Notes: generated by a model from the letters alone, not told the origin. A stretch of DNA of 64,000 nucleotides from Nymphaea colorata (GCF_008831285.2 NC_045141.1:26711315-26775314); one strand, 5' to 3'; numbered from the stretch's first letter, positions 13,802-40,649 are shown. Made by a program: numbers and translations.

Positions 13802-16800
13802 AGAAATTTCATCCACCAAAGTTCTCAACAAACTAAAATGTCCACTGCATTCATGATTGATAATTTACACATTACAAAAAGCCAACTAACTGACTAAGTT
13901 CACTAACAAAGACACATTTGATAATCCTATAAAGATGCATTTGATACATTTTCTTAGAGATGAACAGACTTAAAAATCTGAAACCCTAGTCCATATTTCA
14001 TTTACCAAATCTGATAAAACAAGAGATGATAGTCAATAGACTTAACAATAAGATTATAACTGCCACAGCCCAATACAGACCAGATTCGTACGATAAAAAC
14101 AAGAAGACAAAAGAAAAAGAAGGAATAACAAGAACAAACAAGTAAAAAACAATGAAACAAGAAAAAAACATAGTTGCACAGGCACTTGTTTCTAAAAAAA
14201 GAAAAAACACTAAAACAAGAGAGAGACATGTGCAGCGCAGATGCAAGGCAAAGAGACGGGTAGAGAGGGAGAGAAAAAAAAGAAAAGGATAGTACATATG
14301 CAAGGCAAAGAGAGGCGTAGAGATAAAGAACGGAAAATAAAAACATGGATAAAATAAGAGAAAAAGCAAGATTGACAATGAAAAATAAGACTGACCCGAA
14401 AACTCTCATCAACGACTGGATTCTTTGTGAGTATGAGTCTGGGGAAGGACTTGGGAATGTGAAAGCCTCGATGCAATCGACCCTTTCCTGCCTTCCTGCC
14501 CCTTATACAATATTAACAAAAAACAAGTCCCAAATTTGGGACATTTGAACTTGGTCAAAATTGGCCGAGTCCAGTAGTGGACAGACATGGCTCTGGGTGC
14601 ATTGACCATACCTGACATGGTCAGAGCCATGTCTAGGGGCGTACTCATACCCACACCCATGTCACACCATGTCAACAGGGGTAACTCGCCCAAATAGAGG
14701 TAGCTATGTGGTATAGTTACAAGTTGTCCTTTGATTTGTTGGAGCATTGGGGTGATTTTGTAAGACAACCTACTTTTTGTTTGGATTTGTTTAGGGGAAA
14801 TTGTTAAAAGTACGAAGATGCAATTTTTTTTTTTTATTGCTTGGGCATGACTCTGTTTATATGACATAATCATCAATCATCATTAATGTCATTGCTTGGG
14901 CATCAATGTCCTATTTTCTCATCGATGTTTTTAGATCTATAGTTTTGTCCATCTCTCTCTCTTTCTCTCTTACCGACCAACAATAACAACAGAATCACTC
15001 ATAGGCCAGCTGTAACAAGGGGAACCTAAGTGACTCACAAGAAGGAATAAGAAAAAAGACACATGGAATTGGAAAACCACCAGTCACCACCATTCAGACC
15101 ATTGGACCAACAGGAGGCACTGCACCTCCATCACCAGATTCTGGCAGCATTGTGACGATGGCACCACAATAGCCCTCGAGTATGTTGCCTTCCTTGGCCG
15201 TGAACCCTAGGGAAGAAAGCATGGACGGCCAGCAGTTGTAAGTGATCATCCGGATAGCACCACAGCAACTCATCCCCAAATACTACTCCCCATGCAGGAA
15301 GAAGATTATGATCTCTACATGAATACGACTAAGCACTATATGTGGAGAAAAATTGTGGCTATATCATTCATTTACACATCAACACATGAAGCAACTGCAT
15401 TTGCCTATGTGTGGCATAACATTTTTCAGGTCCCCATTCATGAACCTAAAGCTTAAGGCTGCGTTTGATGGATAAGGGATGGTAGTTGCTTTTGTAGCCT
15501 TTGTGTTGGATAAGGAACCCTGCAAAAAGCTTCTACCTATGCGTAAAGTATAAAATCTGAAGAAAATTGAACAACCAATTGGGCTACCAAATACCAATTC
15601 AACACATAGGAACACTTCCACATGGCTGTTGATTTCATCAGGGCTATAATGGCATGGCATTTGGTAAGCTTCCAAGGACTAATGTGTAGAAAAGCCTTGT
15701 GAACATTAGTTGTAACGTGAAGAAAAGCCTTATCTTGTTTAAGCTTATTTGTTATTTGATGGAATTGCAGCAGCATCTTTGCATGCTGGTATCATCATGC
15801 CACTTCTAGGAATCACATTGGGCCAACCGATTGAAGCTAACCTAGTGGCATGATGTTATGCATAACGTAACACCAACAGATGGGTTGCTTTTTCATTCAA
15901 CTCTTGTCTCTCCAATAGAGCATTACTTCATATTTTTTGTTCTGTCGTGGGGGAAATGTATTCCTTGTTGAATCTTTCTGTTGGCTTCATAACATGAGGA
16001 AAGAGTGATTGATGCGCCTTAGGTATACCTAATCGCATTCAATCAATGAAGTCAAAATAATAACATGAGGCTAAAACAAACCTCCAACCCGGCCCAACCA
16101 GATAGTAGTAAGTGGCACGGATCTAGGACCTATTCTTGGATTTGTGGAAAAGAAAAGCCAGAGAAAAAAGAAACTCTTTCGTCAGTTTCGGTGTGAAATT
16201 GTATTCATATAACTGGACTAGCAAAGTCAGTAGTTAAGTAGTCATTTTTCTTTGTACAATACTAATTTTTTTGTATCTGAATCTACTCCAATTGCTCACC
16301 ATTTGAATTCTACCAATTCATACTTTATGCAAGAAGATTAGGGTCTTTTGGGCTTGGAAGAGTTATGAATCTCTAGACCTAGATTCATCGCCTTTTTGTA
16401 AAACAACAATCAAAATTCATTATCTCTGAAACAATGAATTGATCTTAGTCTTATTTAATGAAAGAAATGTATCGAGGAATCTTTGCTGGCAGCCGATACT
16501 TTGGAAGATCACTTGTTTTCCTTTGAAAAAATTTTGTGGAATGCTATTTTTACATGGTAGTTATATGCAACAGACCAAAGGAAGCAATGAGATTTTAATA
16601 CCGCCTTTTGATGAAACTAGGTAATCAAAAGCCTGGAAGAAAAAATACCAGGCATTCACACGTGCTGGGGTTATGAAACCGGGAACTTTTGGTTGCACCC
16701 CATATAAGCTAGGCATTAAATACCTGGTGTTTTAATGCCATGCATTCAGACACCAGCTTAGTGTTGATATTGTCCCTGGATTCTTTGAGTCACCATTTCT

Positions 16801-19800
16801 ATTAGTCACCACCTAACATGAAGATCATTCATGTTTTGTTTTGATGGCATCCATTATACTTTCTTTTTAGTTTAATTCCTTTTCCGCAGTTCATTTGCAG
16901 TTTGGTCTCACATATGACAGTATGCAATGCCTGCTGCGGTGACAAGAGTTTAAGCTACTTGCATATTAAACATAAGTTAGTTGTCCTATTGCATCTATTG
17001 GCAATACCTGTTGCACTGGCAATCATTGGGAAATAATTCTCCCTTCCTTGCAATCAGCTGCTTTAAAGTCCTGATAAACATTGGTAAACTTTATATTGGC
17101 TGTGAAGTGCAAGCATACTTATAAGTCTCCTGAACATGCATGTTAGCTGATGTCTGTGGTTGGTCTGTGTGAAACTTGTCAGGGACAATTTGTGAGTTTT
17201 TTTGTTGTAGGGAGCGGCATTTTTTCCTGTGTGGCACTTCTGTTTTACTCTATATTTCTGAATTAAGCATTTGCTCATCAAGAGTGTTTTGCACCAGCCA
17301 TTTCGTTTTGGAGATCTCGCAGCAGATGAATGACGCTCCGTACTCAGACTACTTCACTGTTGAGGTACTAAAACTAGAACCATCAACGTTGGTTCCATCA
17401 ATTATCTCACTTTCCTCACTATATAAAATCTTGATATTTCTGGGCGATAAAAGGCATAGTGTGACCATTTATAATGATGTACCTCATGAACTGGATCTCA
17501 AGTTGGTGGTCATGAGTCCAGGAAAATAAAACCTCTGCTGTTGGGCTCTGTGTTGCAAAGCAATACATTGGCTTTTCCAAAGTTCAGCCAACAATTTGAC
17601 AATAGGCAAATAAAAGTGAGGTGGCTACATGCTTTATCATCTTACTTGTACTTCATGTTGTCGCTGTTCTAATTTTTCTCTGACTTCTAGGTTAGAGTTT
17701 TCCTTCCACTCAAGTTTAGCAGCTCAGCGTATTATAATTTTCATGTGTTTTTTTTTTTCTTTGGCACCTTATACCTAAAAAATTTTATATCCTTGATAAT
17801 AATATTAAATGCTTCTTTATGACCAGGGGATTTGGGATGTAGAATGTGATGAAAATGAAGGAAATAGTTGCATTCTGCGAGTCTATATCAACGTTGATTT
17901 TTCTAAGAAAACTATTTGGAAAGGTATGTATGATAAAGAACAGCAGATGAAAAGAAAAAGGAAAGTAAAGTTGGGAAATGCATGCCACTTCTTTTGGATG
18001 AATATCCCTATGAATGCATGAATACTTTGGCTGCAATGATGTGACTCATAACCATAAATTATATCTTTTGGTAAAGTTCATGAGATACTCTCAATTTTTG
18101 GTTCCTTTTGGACACAATATTGATTTTTGGTGACATTTGTTATACATTGCACAAGTTATTGGTTGATGTCTTCAATTGTGATCTAATGCTGATTAATCTG
18201 TCTTAGTAGCTTACTGAAAATATGCTGCCCAAGCATAAGCAACTTGTCTGTTGCCTTTCACTAGATGTTGAAAAAGAAGAAAGGTTGAAAACGATCTATT
18301 TTGCTTGCAATTATAACTTTTAAGGAAATGGAATAAGGATTATGATCAATCATATTACAATATGTGTGCCTGCATCACCAATTTATGCGAGGCCAATTCC
18401 AAGTGGTTCTACTTTTGCCATGTCATTGAGAACATGTGTGTTATGCAAATTATGCATTGTCTCTCCACATTGTATGTTTCTCCTTTCAAGTCGTGTGACC
18501 ATAAAGCCAATCAGAACCATGGATTTAGTTTCTACATAGTGTCAGGATCGCAGTATTTTGAGTCTGCTGAGGGAATTTCCATTGTTTCAGGGAAAATAGA
18601 GCAAGCAACTGCGGAAGAGTGCCGTGAAGCCTATGCAATTTGGATCAATTGTGTAATCCTTACTGGGTTTTTGCCTTTCATTTGTTGTAATATTTCAATT
18701 TCTTTTGAGCTTCACTGGAATTACTTGTTACAGGCACATGAAATATTGAAGAAGGATGAAAATCTTAGGCTGCGAGAAGGTTTAACTTACTCAATTGCTT
18801 TCATTTAGTTTTATAATAACTCTGTAGGAACAGTAGATAAAGTACAATATTTTAGCTGGTTAAATCTAAGGCCCTTGTATTAATTTCCCTGCTGATTGCT
18901 GTATGTAGGCCCTCCAATCATAGTGAATAGAAGTATCCAGCATGAGACATTTCGTGCTAAAAGAAGCTTGGTGCCTGAATTAGCCAATGATCTGAACAGG
19001 GATGTCTCTCCCCGACACAAAAGGAGTCGGGAAGCAACTGATACCACATCTATGATTTCTCTACTCAAAGAATCTAGCAACTCTTTCATCTCTTATTTGA
19101 AAGGTCAAAGCAACTTATTCTGGTTTGCAGTTGTGGTCCTTGTTGCGACCTTCTTTATTGTGCAAGTAAGTATACTGTTCGATGTTGGTTGTTCAGAGGT
19201 ACAAGAAAACATGCCATTATGTTTCGAGCATACCATGAACTTACATGAAAAAGGAACCATATTTTCTTGATGAATGCACTTACGCGAAAAAGGAACCACA
19301 TTTCTAGATGGTGTATGTATCTGCTCTCTATTGTTCTTCTGTTGGTTCGGTTAATCATCTAATTCTTTCATGGCCTTAAGCATCAGGTCTTCCATTAAAG
19401 CATGGCATATTCAATTGTGTTACATAATTACCCTAGAATAATAGAAAATAGCACTAGACAATAAGCAGCTTCAATATTGTTAATGGTATATGCAAGTCAC
19501 AAATATTAGGTCTAACCTATTTGTTGCTTCTCAGGCAGCCACAAGTGTTATAATATTGTTCTTTCCCGGCATTTTTTTTAAATGCTATGCTTTGTGATAT
19601 TTAACTTGGAAAGATCTGCACTTGCAGCTGAGCATCGTCTTTCTTCTGATGAGGGCACCTAGAGTCCATCAATTGCCACAAGAGAGCCTTTATTCGAGTA
19701 ATCTTGGAAGCAACAGCAGGGCAGAGGCGATATCTTGGTTGGAGAGGCGGCTGTACTATCTCAAGGAAGAAATGCTAATGGTGGAAGCACGCATGGAGAG

Positions 19801-19870
19801 TATGCAGCATGAGTACTCTTCTCTAAAGGCTCATCTTCAAAGACTTGAACGCCTGCGGCCAAAATCTTGA
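3351..19870 (+). CDS. VAD1: VAD1-like GRAM and VASt domain membrane protein (18 exons)
   Basis: Exons: 3351-3566, 6041-6100, 7286-7336, 8528-8593, 9286-9381, 9570-9671, 9755-9858, 9954-10144, 10910-10950, 11052-11139, 12892-12978, 13063-13117, 17298-17364, 17827-17923, 18591-18652, 18734-18779, 18909-19165, 19628-19870. All have GT/AG borders and matching phases, and they sum to 1929 nt (642 aa). A Ser-rich leader (1-72) precedes a GRAM domain at about 75-197, with SEEYRQLFRLP, a stretch around NCAFQENILFQGHMYLF, KIIPFNEV and SFLSRDEA. An acidic linker follows. The VASt (START-like lipid-binding) domain is at about 296-475. One hydrophobic helix (about 546-570, split by the last intron) and a C-terminal coiled coil (about 595-640) complete it. 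Arabidopsis VAD1, of similar layout, is a negative regulator of cell death; GRAM and VASt modules bind phosphoinositides or sterols at membrane contacts. That role here is inferred. The start is the first ATG in exon 1; a second in-frame ATG lies 11 codons on. Confidence 0.93.
13741..13798. repeat. (AT)29 microsatellite in VAD1-like intron 12
   Basis: An uninterrupted run of 29 AT dinucleotides. Perfect tracts of this length are usually length-polymorphic; nothing points to a function. Confidence 0.97.
14583..14634. repeat. 13-bp perfect-stem hairpin
   Basis: AGACATGGCTCTG at 14583-14595 is perfectly complementary to CAGAGCCATGTCT at 14622-14634, leaving a 26-nt loop. The loop contains a TGACCAT/ATGGTCA pair that would compete with or extend the fold. 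It lies in intron 12 of the VAD1-like gene and may be the remnant of a small inverted-repeat element. Confidence 0.75.
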
Positions 19871-22739
19871 ATATGTATATACTAATATTGGTGGGCTTTT
19901 GCCTGTAAATTCTCCCGCTTTCCCTAGTTTTAGTTTAAAGGGAGGGCATTTTATTTGGATTCTGAAACGTTGGTTTAGATAGGCTTGGTTCTTAGTTGGG
20001 CGACGACACCATCCTGAGCTGATCCGGCCCTTACCTCTGTTTTAGGGCATGTCTGGCAACAGTAACAAATTTGTTACTATTCCATGAACATGCCTTAAAA
20101 ATTGAGGCAGATTTACAGAACAAAGTATTGTGTGAATTTGCACACAAATTTATATGAATCTGCCTTAATTTTTAATGTAGGTTCATAAGGCAGTAATAGG
20201 TAGTTACTTTTGCCAAACGGGCTTGTAAGGACCTTGAACCTACTCATATGTTGCGCCCTTCCCGGGTCTGAGATCATACCAGCCTTACTAGTGCTCTCGT
20301 TAAAAACCTTTCTAAACCATGGGATTTAAAATTAATCAGTGGAAAAATGATTTAAAGTGTTGAATCGATGCTGGTCATTGTTATTTGAAATTATTCTTTA
20401 AATCTTTGTGTTATTGTTGTTATACGGCATTTAATAAGTAAACCCCATAAGATTTTAATCCATTTGTTTAACACGTTTTTCAATTTTTAAATGCTTTTCT
20501 TCGAGATAGTTAAACTTCTAAGTTTTCCTACTATACCCGCTGATTAACTGAATCTTCTTGAAAAGAGCGCCGTTTCCTAGGCAACGATGTAGTTAGGAGG
20601 AAGAACATTAAGAAAGGGATAGAGAGGTTTTGTTCAGCTCTTTAGAAGTCTTCTATTTTTTTGAAAAGAAAGAAAGTGATGTGTTTGGAAAACCTTAAAA
20701 TTTGGAAAATAAAATCTTGTTTTCATTTTCTTTATCTTGGACGTCTCCGACTTTAAAAAATAATTATTTTGTATTGTTTTCTCGACTTGTAGATCGGATT
20801 GCAGCCACATCACGTGTCCTTTTGGCTTTTCCAAAAGATAGACCAACGAAGCTTTGAAGAATATAATTGGGTTCCACATTTTTTATTTCAAGAGAATTTT
20901 CACATCAATGCAGCTTTTGCCGAATCCTAAAACCTTCTGCCACCTTAAATAAAAAAAGGTGTTCTCCATTAATACACTACGTCTGCCAATATGTTAAAAC
21001 ACAATGATTAATGCAGCTATTTTCACCCATGTTTAACCCGCGCTCCTTGTATCTGAAAACCAAAGGAATCTTTCAGAAATTCAGTCCAAATGAAATCCAC
21101 CTATTCCTCATATGACAATCTTAAATCTGGTATACAGGACTCGTATCTTCATTCATTGAAACATAAAATAGGGTTCACATAATGAAAATGCCTATTCTCA
21201 CTGCATTTCTCATAATAGGTTTGTCTTGGCCTGCTTTAACATATAAGCTGCAAATATTTTTAGTTTCATTTCCATAGAGTAATACCAATGACTACCCATT
21301 GCGCTGTGATAAGACACTTTACTGCTGCATTGAAGTCCCTCCATAAGTAGACAGGCTATTGTCAAGAATTGTGAAACAAGATTAAAATGCCAAATAAATG
21401 TGGTTTTTTCGCATTCTTTTTATTCTTTTATTTTTTTAAGCTGGCTTATTTTTCATGTTTCAAAAAACACAGGTTTTTAGTGACTATAGTTTTAGTCATA
21501 CATTGAACTCTCATCTAGGTGGAGTTCCATTACCATGTAGAGATTCCAATCCATCTCGAGTACAAACACTTTAGATCCACTATTAGCCTAAATTCAGATG
21601 AATGTTACCCTGATGTAGAAAATACACCAAGTATTTTAAAATAGCCAATGGAACTCTAAGATTGTGATTCGTGACGCTAGCAAGACACGATTATCACATT
21701 TAGAAGAAAAATGTGTAAAAGCGAGAAAAGATGATCACATTTACTTTGAAAGAAAAAGGGGAAAATGTATAAACAATTGGTTTAAAAAAGTAAAAAAATT
21801 AAAAAGAAAAAATGACAAACTAACGGCGATTAACAAACACGCCATAGACTTTGGGCTTTCAACAAAAAGATGCGCTCAACGTTTCGTCTAACTCTCAGAT
21901 AGCCCCTTTCTTAAAAACAATAATAAGGGACAAAGTACAGGTTTACGACAACAAAAAATAAAAAAAAATCCTAAACACTAAACCATTTTTCCCTTTTCCA
22001 TATGAACCCTTCTTCACCTGCAACGATTGACGGCATTGATCGTGTCTCTTCTCTATTGAGTTCAAGCACTTCTCAAGAAAATGCGTCCTTCTTTAGTTAC
22101 AGAGGCCATGTCATCCGCCGATGAGTGGTTTTGGGGAGAGAGTAATGCTGCCTGAGATAAGCTTCTCACCTTCAACAATGTCGGCCGAGGATTTCCCTTT
22201 TTTCCTTGTTTGGATGAATTTCAAATTTGCAGGACATCAAATGTTGATCGGGATTCTTACTTGCAGTTGTTGATAGATGACCATAACTGCACGACCCTTC
22301 TGTGGACGGCCCACAGCCGCCGACCGTCGCTGGTTGAGGGCAGGAGGCAGTCCAGCGCTGGACGGCCGGCGAGTCGACTTTCGCTGGCCGCCAACAACGA
22401 TGACTCCCTGCCCGACGGTGTTCTGCGATCATTGGCTCGAAGAATAAGCAGTTTGAGAGTTTTACTAAAACGTTAGGGGCTCCTGTGTTGAAGCTCAAAC
22501 TTTAGGGGCTTATTCGTTAATAGCCTGTATGTTAGGCGTTAGTTTGTAATTTATAACATATTAAGCATAAGGAACGTCACCCTGTTACTCAATTGATTTG
22601 GTTTAGCTCTGCGAGGTGTAACATAGTTTTGAGTTCAGTTCTGATGAATGCGACTCCTTTAAACTGGGCTTTCATCTAACCGCCGATTGAATTTGATAGC
22701 AGACCGCCATTTGACCAGAATCTTCAGCTTCACGGCGAC
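19871..22739. other. Spacer between the VAD1-like gene and the PPR fragment
   Basis: No gene is recognised. It holds the 3' flank of the VAD1-like gene, the MITE at 20045-20222, AT-rich sequence, and a more GC-rich patch at about 22280-22400 that is open on both strands but matches nothing I know. A Lys-rich frame at 21664-21891 is also unrecognised and is treated as non-coding. Confidence 0.5.
20045..20222. mobile_element. Tourist-like MITE (PIF/Harbinger type)
   Basis: The left end starts GGGCATGTCTGGCAA and the right end, reverse-complemented, starts GCCCGTTTGGCAA. The arms keep matching for about 65 bp (AGTAAC, then ATGAAC, then TTAAAAATT and AGGCAGATT in the same order), so nearly the whole 178-bp element folds back. 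The flanks are TTA on the left and TTG on the right, close to the 3-bp TTA duplication of PIF/Harbinger elements. It has no coding capacity and lies about 175 bp downstream of the VAD1-like stop codon, possibly in or near its 3' untranslated region. A hAT-type MITE cannot be excluded because the duplication is imperfect. Confidence 0.8.
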
Positions 22740-23305
22740 TTCAATGATATACTTGTCGCCATCATCCCAAGGGGCAGTTTCATCGCCCGCCGGTCCATTT
22801 TTGCTCACACCAATGACTTCCTCTTCCGCCATGGGGTCCAACAGCCCAAGCCCATCCATTCACAGCTCAGGGCCGCTGGAGAGCCCGGGAATGCAGCCAA
22901 TCTCTTGGCTTCCTCCGCGTACTCCCCCCACCAACCAAGCTTCCATGTGGAGCAAGAGACTCCGCACCCGATCACGTGGAACGCCGCCATTAGAGCCTCC
23001 CTCCGAAGCCAAGATCCCCACGACGCTCTTCTTCTCTACCATCAAATGCTGACCCATGGCTTCGTCCCTGACAAGTATGTCTTCACTTCTGTGGTCAAGG
23101 CTTGCTCTTCCATGGGTTCTGCGTTTGTGGAAGGAGTGGCCGTCCACGCGCAGATCCTCGTCTCTGGTTTTGGTTGCGACCCGTTCGTGGGCAGTGCCTT
23201 CCGGGTGCGGCCGTCTTCGTGCTGCACGCGGAGTGTTTGATGGAATTTCTGAGAAGGACGCGGCCACAAGGACGCCAATGTTGGCTGGGTACGTGGAGAA
23301 TGCAC
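22740..23305 (+). pseudogene. Frameshifted 5' fragment of a PLS-type PPR protein gene
   Basis: From about 22740 the frame reads through KPIHSQLRAAG, then ITWNAAIRASLRSQ, DALLLYHQMLTHGFVPDKY, FTSVVKACSSMG and VHAQILVSGFGCDPFVGSA. This is the spacing and wording of the first repeats of a plant pentatricopeptide (PPR) protein. The usual continuation appears in another frame (CGRLRAARGVFDGISEKDAA, then MLAGYVENA), so bases were lost near 23195-23210. After about 23305 the similarity stops, without further repeats or an E/DYW tail. PPR proteins bind organellar RNA, but this copy is broken and keeps only about 180 codons of a family usually 500 or more residues long. Its GC content is higher than its surroundings, in keeping with a coding insertion. 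Confidence 0.85.
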
Positions 23306-24430
23306 GGACATGTAAAACAATTCTTCTTCCTTTTATAGGTAAACATACTTCCAGCCCGATTTCTTCCGAAGGTGCACGGACAGGTAAAAATTTCACCCTT
23401 TAAACCTTTTTCCCAGTAAGCAAATTGCCGTTGTGCTATAGAGGAGGTTGTGGTTCACTCAAGCAGTTTGTTGGCTGCACCCACTAGGTTCAGGGTTGGG
23501 TTTCGCCTTCAACTTGTTTGAAATAAAACTAAAGAGTAAATTTGGGGGCGTCGAAATAGGGCGGAGCCAAAAATTTTCTGCTGAAGGCATTGATTTGAAA
23601 AAATTTAGAACCCTAAAATACATAGTAAAATGATTGGAAGGTACCATAGAAAGTAAATAATTAGTCAAATGGTTAGGGCCGCCCAATATGTAAATAAATA
23701 TACCTTGTGATACTGGCCTGCACAAGTCCACGTCTAGTTTGGCCGGCTGGATAACATTGAAGATTTGATGCAACTCACGACAGAAATGAAGTTCACCCAA
23801 CCTTAGGCTGCGTTTGATTGCAATGAAGAATTTAACGTGGTAAATTTATCACGGTAATTTTTTTTGAAAAAAATACATGATTAAATTTAATCCTCTTTCG
23901 ATTTGATGCCCTGTTTGATGCATATGAAGAATTTAACGTGGCAAATTTCATCTTGTTTAATACACAAGATAAAAAAATAAAAAAACTTTTTAGGAGACTT
24001 CTTTCAGAACTCAATGCTTTTTGCAACAGTCACACCATCCTTTGTCACTTGAGACGAGCCAATGCAATTCACAAAGAACAGACATTCCATATCTCAATAT
24101 TGTCGAATGCCTCAACCAAATCTAATGCCTCAATTATGGTTTAAGGAAAAGCAAAGCAAGATAAGAACATTCATTCTCGTGGAACATGGATGTGATAAAT
24201 CACTTCTCGTTTCGATTTACATCTTATTTCTACATAGTGAGCATGTTTCGGGATCTTAGTGGAAACTATCTGCAAGGGAATTAAATTTGCCTTTCCTTAA
24301 ATGCAATTTTATGTTGTCAACATTCAAGTCTTGTTGAATGATTGACTTCAAACTCCCACATTTGATTTGTGAATTGAAACCATAAAAGCTCGGGTTAGTG
24401 ATGTACGTCATATCTTGTTTCTTTATGCAG
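23306..24430. other. Spacer with repeat debris
   Basis: No gene is seen. At 23809-23950 two related stretches (both containing GAAGAATTTAACGTGG) suggest a degraded small element. Around 23560-23600 the text GGCGGAGCCAAAAATTTT resembles a dispersed plant repeat motif; similar wording occurs near 35220 and 46190. None could be delimited. Confidence 0.4.
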
Positions 24431-24529
24431 GTGGGCATCAATGTTATGAAAGGTGATCATGCAAGTATTGCAGATCCGATGATTTATGGAAGCTACAATG
24501 ATGCGTCACTCTTGATGATTGCGAAATAG
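24431..24529 (+). pseudogene. Relic of a receptor-kinase last exon
   Basis: After TTTATGCAG the frame encodes MKGDHASIADPMIYGSY and ends at TAG. This matches the start of the last exon of the full-length receptor kinase at 55269, which has [19 protein letters not shown]. Weak frameshifted similarity may continue to about 24640. The 3' splice-site context (ATGCAG|GT) is preserved. No other kinase exon is visible nearby, so it is an isolated fragment on the far side of the ZRSR2-like gene, about 17 kb from the cluster. Confidence 0.8.
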
Positions 24530-24639
24530 GCAGATAGTGCACTCACAATAGGAAATCAATCGATCAAGTATGCACAGGGTGGTGAACGGATTAAAAGAAG
24601 CTATATAGCATTATGCAATGCAAAGTCCATGCTTTGTTT

Positions 24640-25793
24640 TCAGATAATATCCAACAGCGATCAGATTTATGGATATTGTGTGGATTCTTGTTGGTGTTTG
24701 ATAATATAACTGGAGGAGGTCTCCGGTTCAAGTCCCACTTAGAAGGCAGAGCCATGTCACGATTGCATTCCAATCGTTGTATTTTAATTATAAGTTATTC
24801 CTCGTAAATGTAAAGAATAGACGACAGAAATTTCTTTGAGATGAAAAAGACATAGATAGCTTCTTGTTGTAGACAAAAGAAATGGTGGATTCGAGCAAAA
24901 TGCCGCCGAAGTGAATCTATCCAGTCGCAATTTGCTTGAATTGCTGATGTGGGTGGTCACATGGGTGCAAGTTGGTCTCAGGCCTTCATTTGATCTTAAT
25001 CCGTTCAAAATAATTCGTCTAGACTCTAGACAGCAATTCAAAAGAAATTATGTCCTTTTTAATCTAAATGGGTTGCACACATACGATGTTGTAGTTCGCT
25101 TATCTTGAACGATATAAGTTGCTCCGCACATTTTTTTTCTCTTTTTACTGCTTTAAAGGGCTTCAGCAGCCTGATTAACATTAAAAAAAAATATTTTTAA
25201 TATAAAATAATATATAAAAATAATTAATTATAATAAATATATATAATTATATATACAAATTATAAAACAATATTATATATAAGTTATCTATCGAAACTAA
25301 CTTAATCAGATCTACCAAACCGATCCAAACCCGGTGCCCAAGCTTAGCCGCAACCCCGCGAAACGGAAGAAATGATGAGACGTTCGAAGAGTGGGTTGAT
25401 AACGTCTTGAATGGTTTATACGCCCGCAACAGTGGGTTGCTTCTTGCTTCGCTCGTTAGGCTCGTGCTCGACTTGCCCGATACATTGACGATTATGGTTA
25501 TTTATTTACACGGTGCCAATTTCTCTTCCCCTGGTTGCCCTTCCGCTTCCCGAAATTTCTGGCGGGTACCGGGAGCGCGGGAACACGTTCCTCTACGGTT
25601 AGGTGTGCGCCATCTTTCGTGGTCGCATCGGGATTTTTGTCAGTCCGGAATAAGTTTTTAGGGTTTTGATGCCGTGATCTAGAATAGTCTCTCTGGTTGT
25701 AAATTTTGTTGATCGGCACAAACCAACGGGGTTCGTCCTCTTCCGCTGTTTCCCATAACTAATCGAGTCATCTGCCTCATTTCGCCTTCAAAG
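24640..25793. other. Spacer and probable promoter of the ZRSR2-like gene
   Basis: An almost pure A/T stretch lies at about 25180-25280, followed from about 25330 by a sharp rise in GC that continues into the first exon of the ZRSR2-like gene, as expected of a plant promoter and 5' untranslated region. A tRNA-like box-B word (GGTTCAAGTCCC, near 24725) has no box-A partner at the right distance and was not called as a gene. Confidence 0.5.
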
Positions 25794-25814
25794 ATGCAGG
25801 TTAGGAAACCCTAG
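25794..25814 (+). promoter_or_regulatory. Short upstream ORF ahead of the ZRSR2-like start
   Basis: ATG CAG GTT AGG AAA CCC TAG encodes six residues (MQVRKP) and ends 31 bp before the main ATG at 25846. If the transcript starts upstream, which the GC-rich leader suggests, this uORF could lower or tune translation of the splicing factor. The main ATG is directly preceded by an in-frame TGA, so it cannot be extended upstream. Whether the leader is unspliced here is not known. Confidence 0.4.
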
Positions 25815-25845
25815 GTTTTTGTATATTGGAGTTTTGGCTTCCTGA

Positions 25846-40649
<14,804 letters not shown>

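Larger units (their letters stand above)
13118..17297 (+). other. Large intron 12 of the VAD1-like gene
   Basis: This 4.2-kb intron separates the two halves of the VASt coding region and is the largest of the gene. It holds the (AT)n tract at 13741-13798, an A/purine-rich low-complexity stretch at about 13980-14350, the hairpin at 14583-14634, and sequence with no recognisable coding content. Its size next to the other introns suggests transposon insertions, but no complete element could be delimited. Long minus-strand frames at 14000-14412 are the complement of the A-rich tract. Confidence 0.6.

Noticed and set aside
13615-13897. ORFs encoding Ile-Tyr repeats
   Set aside because: They are translations of the (AT)n microsatellite.
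14000-14412. Long minus-strand hydrophobic ORFs in VAD1-like intron 12
   Set aside because: They are the complement of an A/purine-rich low-complexity stretch and read as Phe/Leu/Ser-only text.
21664-21891. Lys-rich 75-residue ORF
   Set aside because: A-rich composition explains it and no domain is recognisable.
22172-22498. Overlapping ORFs on both strands in a GC-rich patch
   Set aside because: No recognisable family, no introns or start context; probably composition-driven.
24700-24760. tRNA or SINE from the box-B-like word GGTTCAAGTCCC
   Set aside because: No box A at a suitable distance, no cloverleaf, no target duplication. Similar isolated words near 2000 and 23490 were dropped for the same reason.
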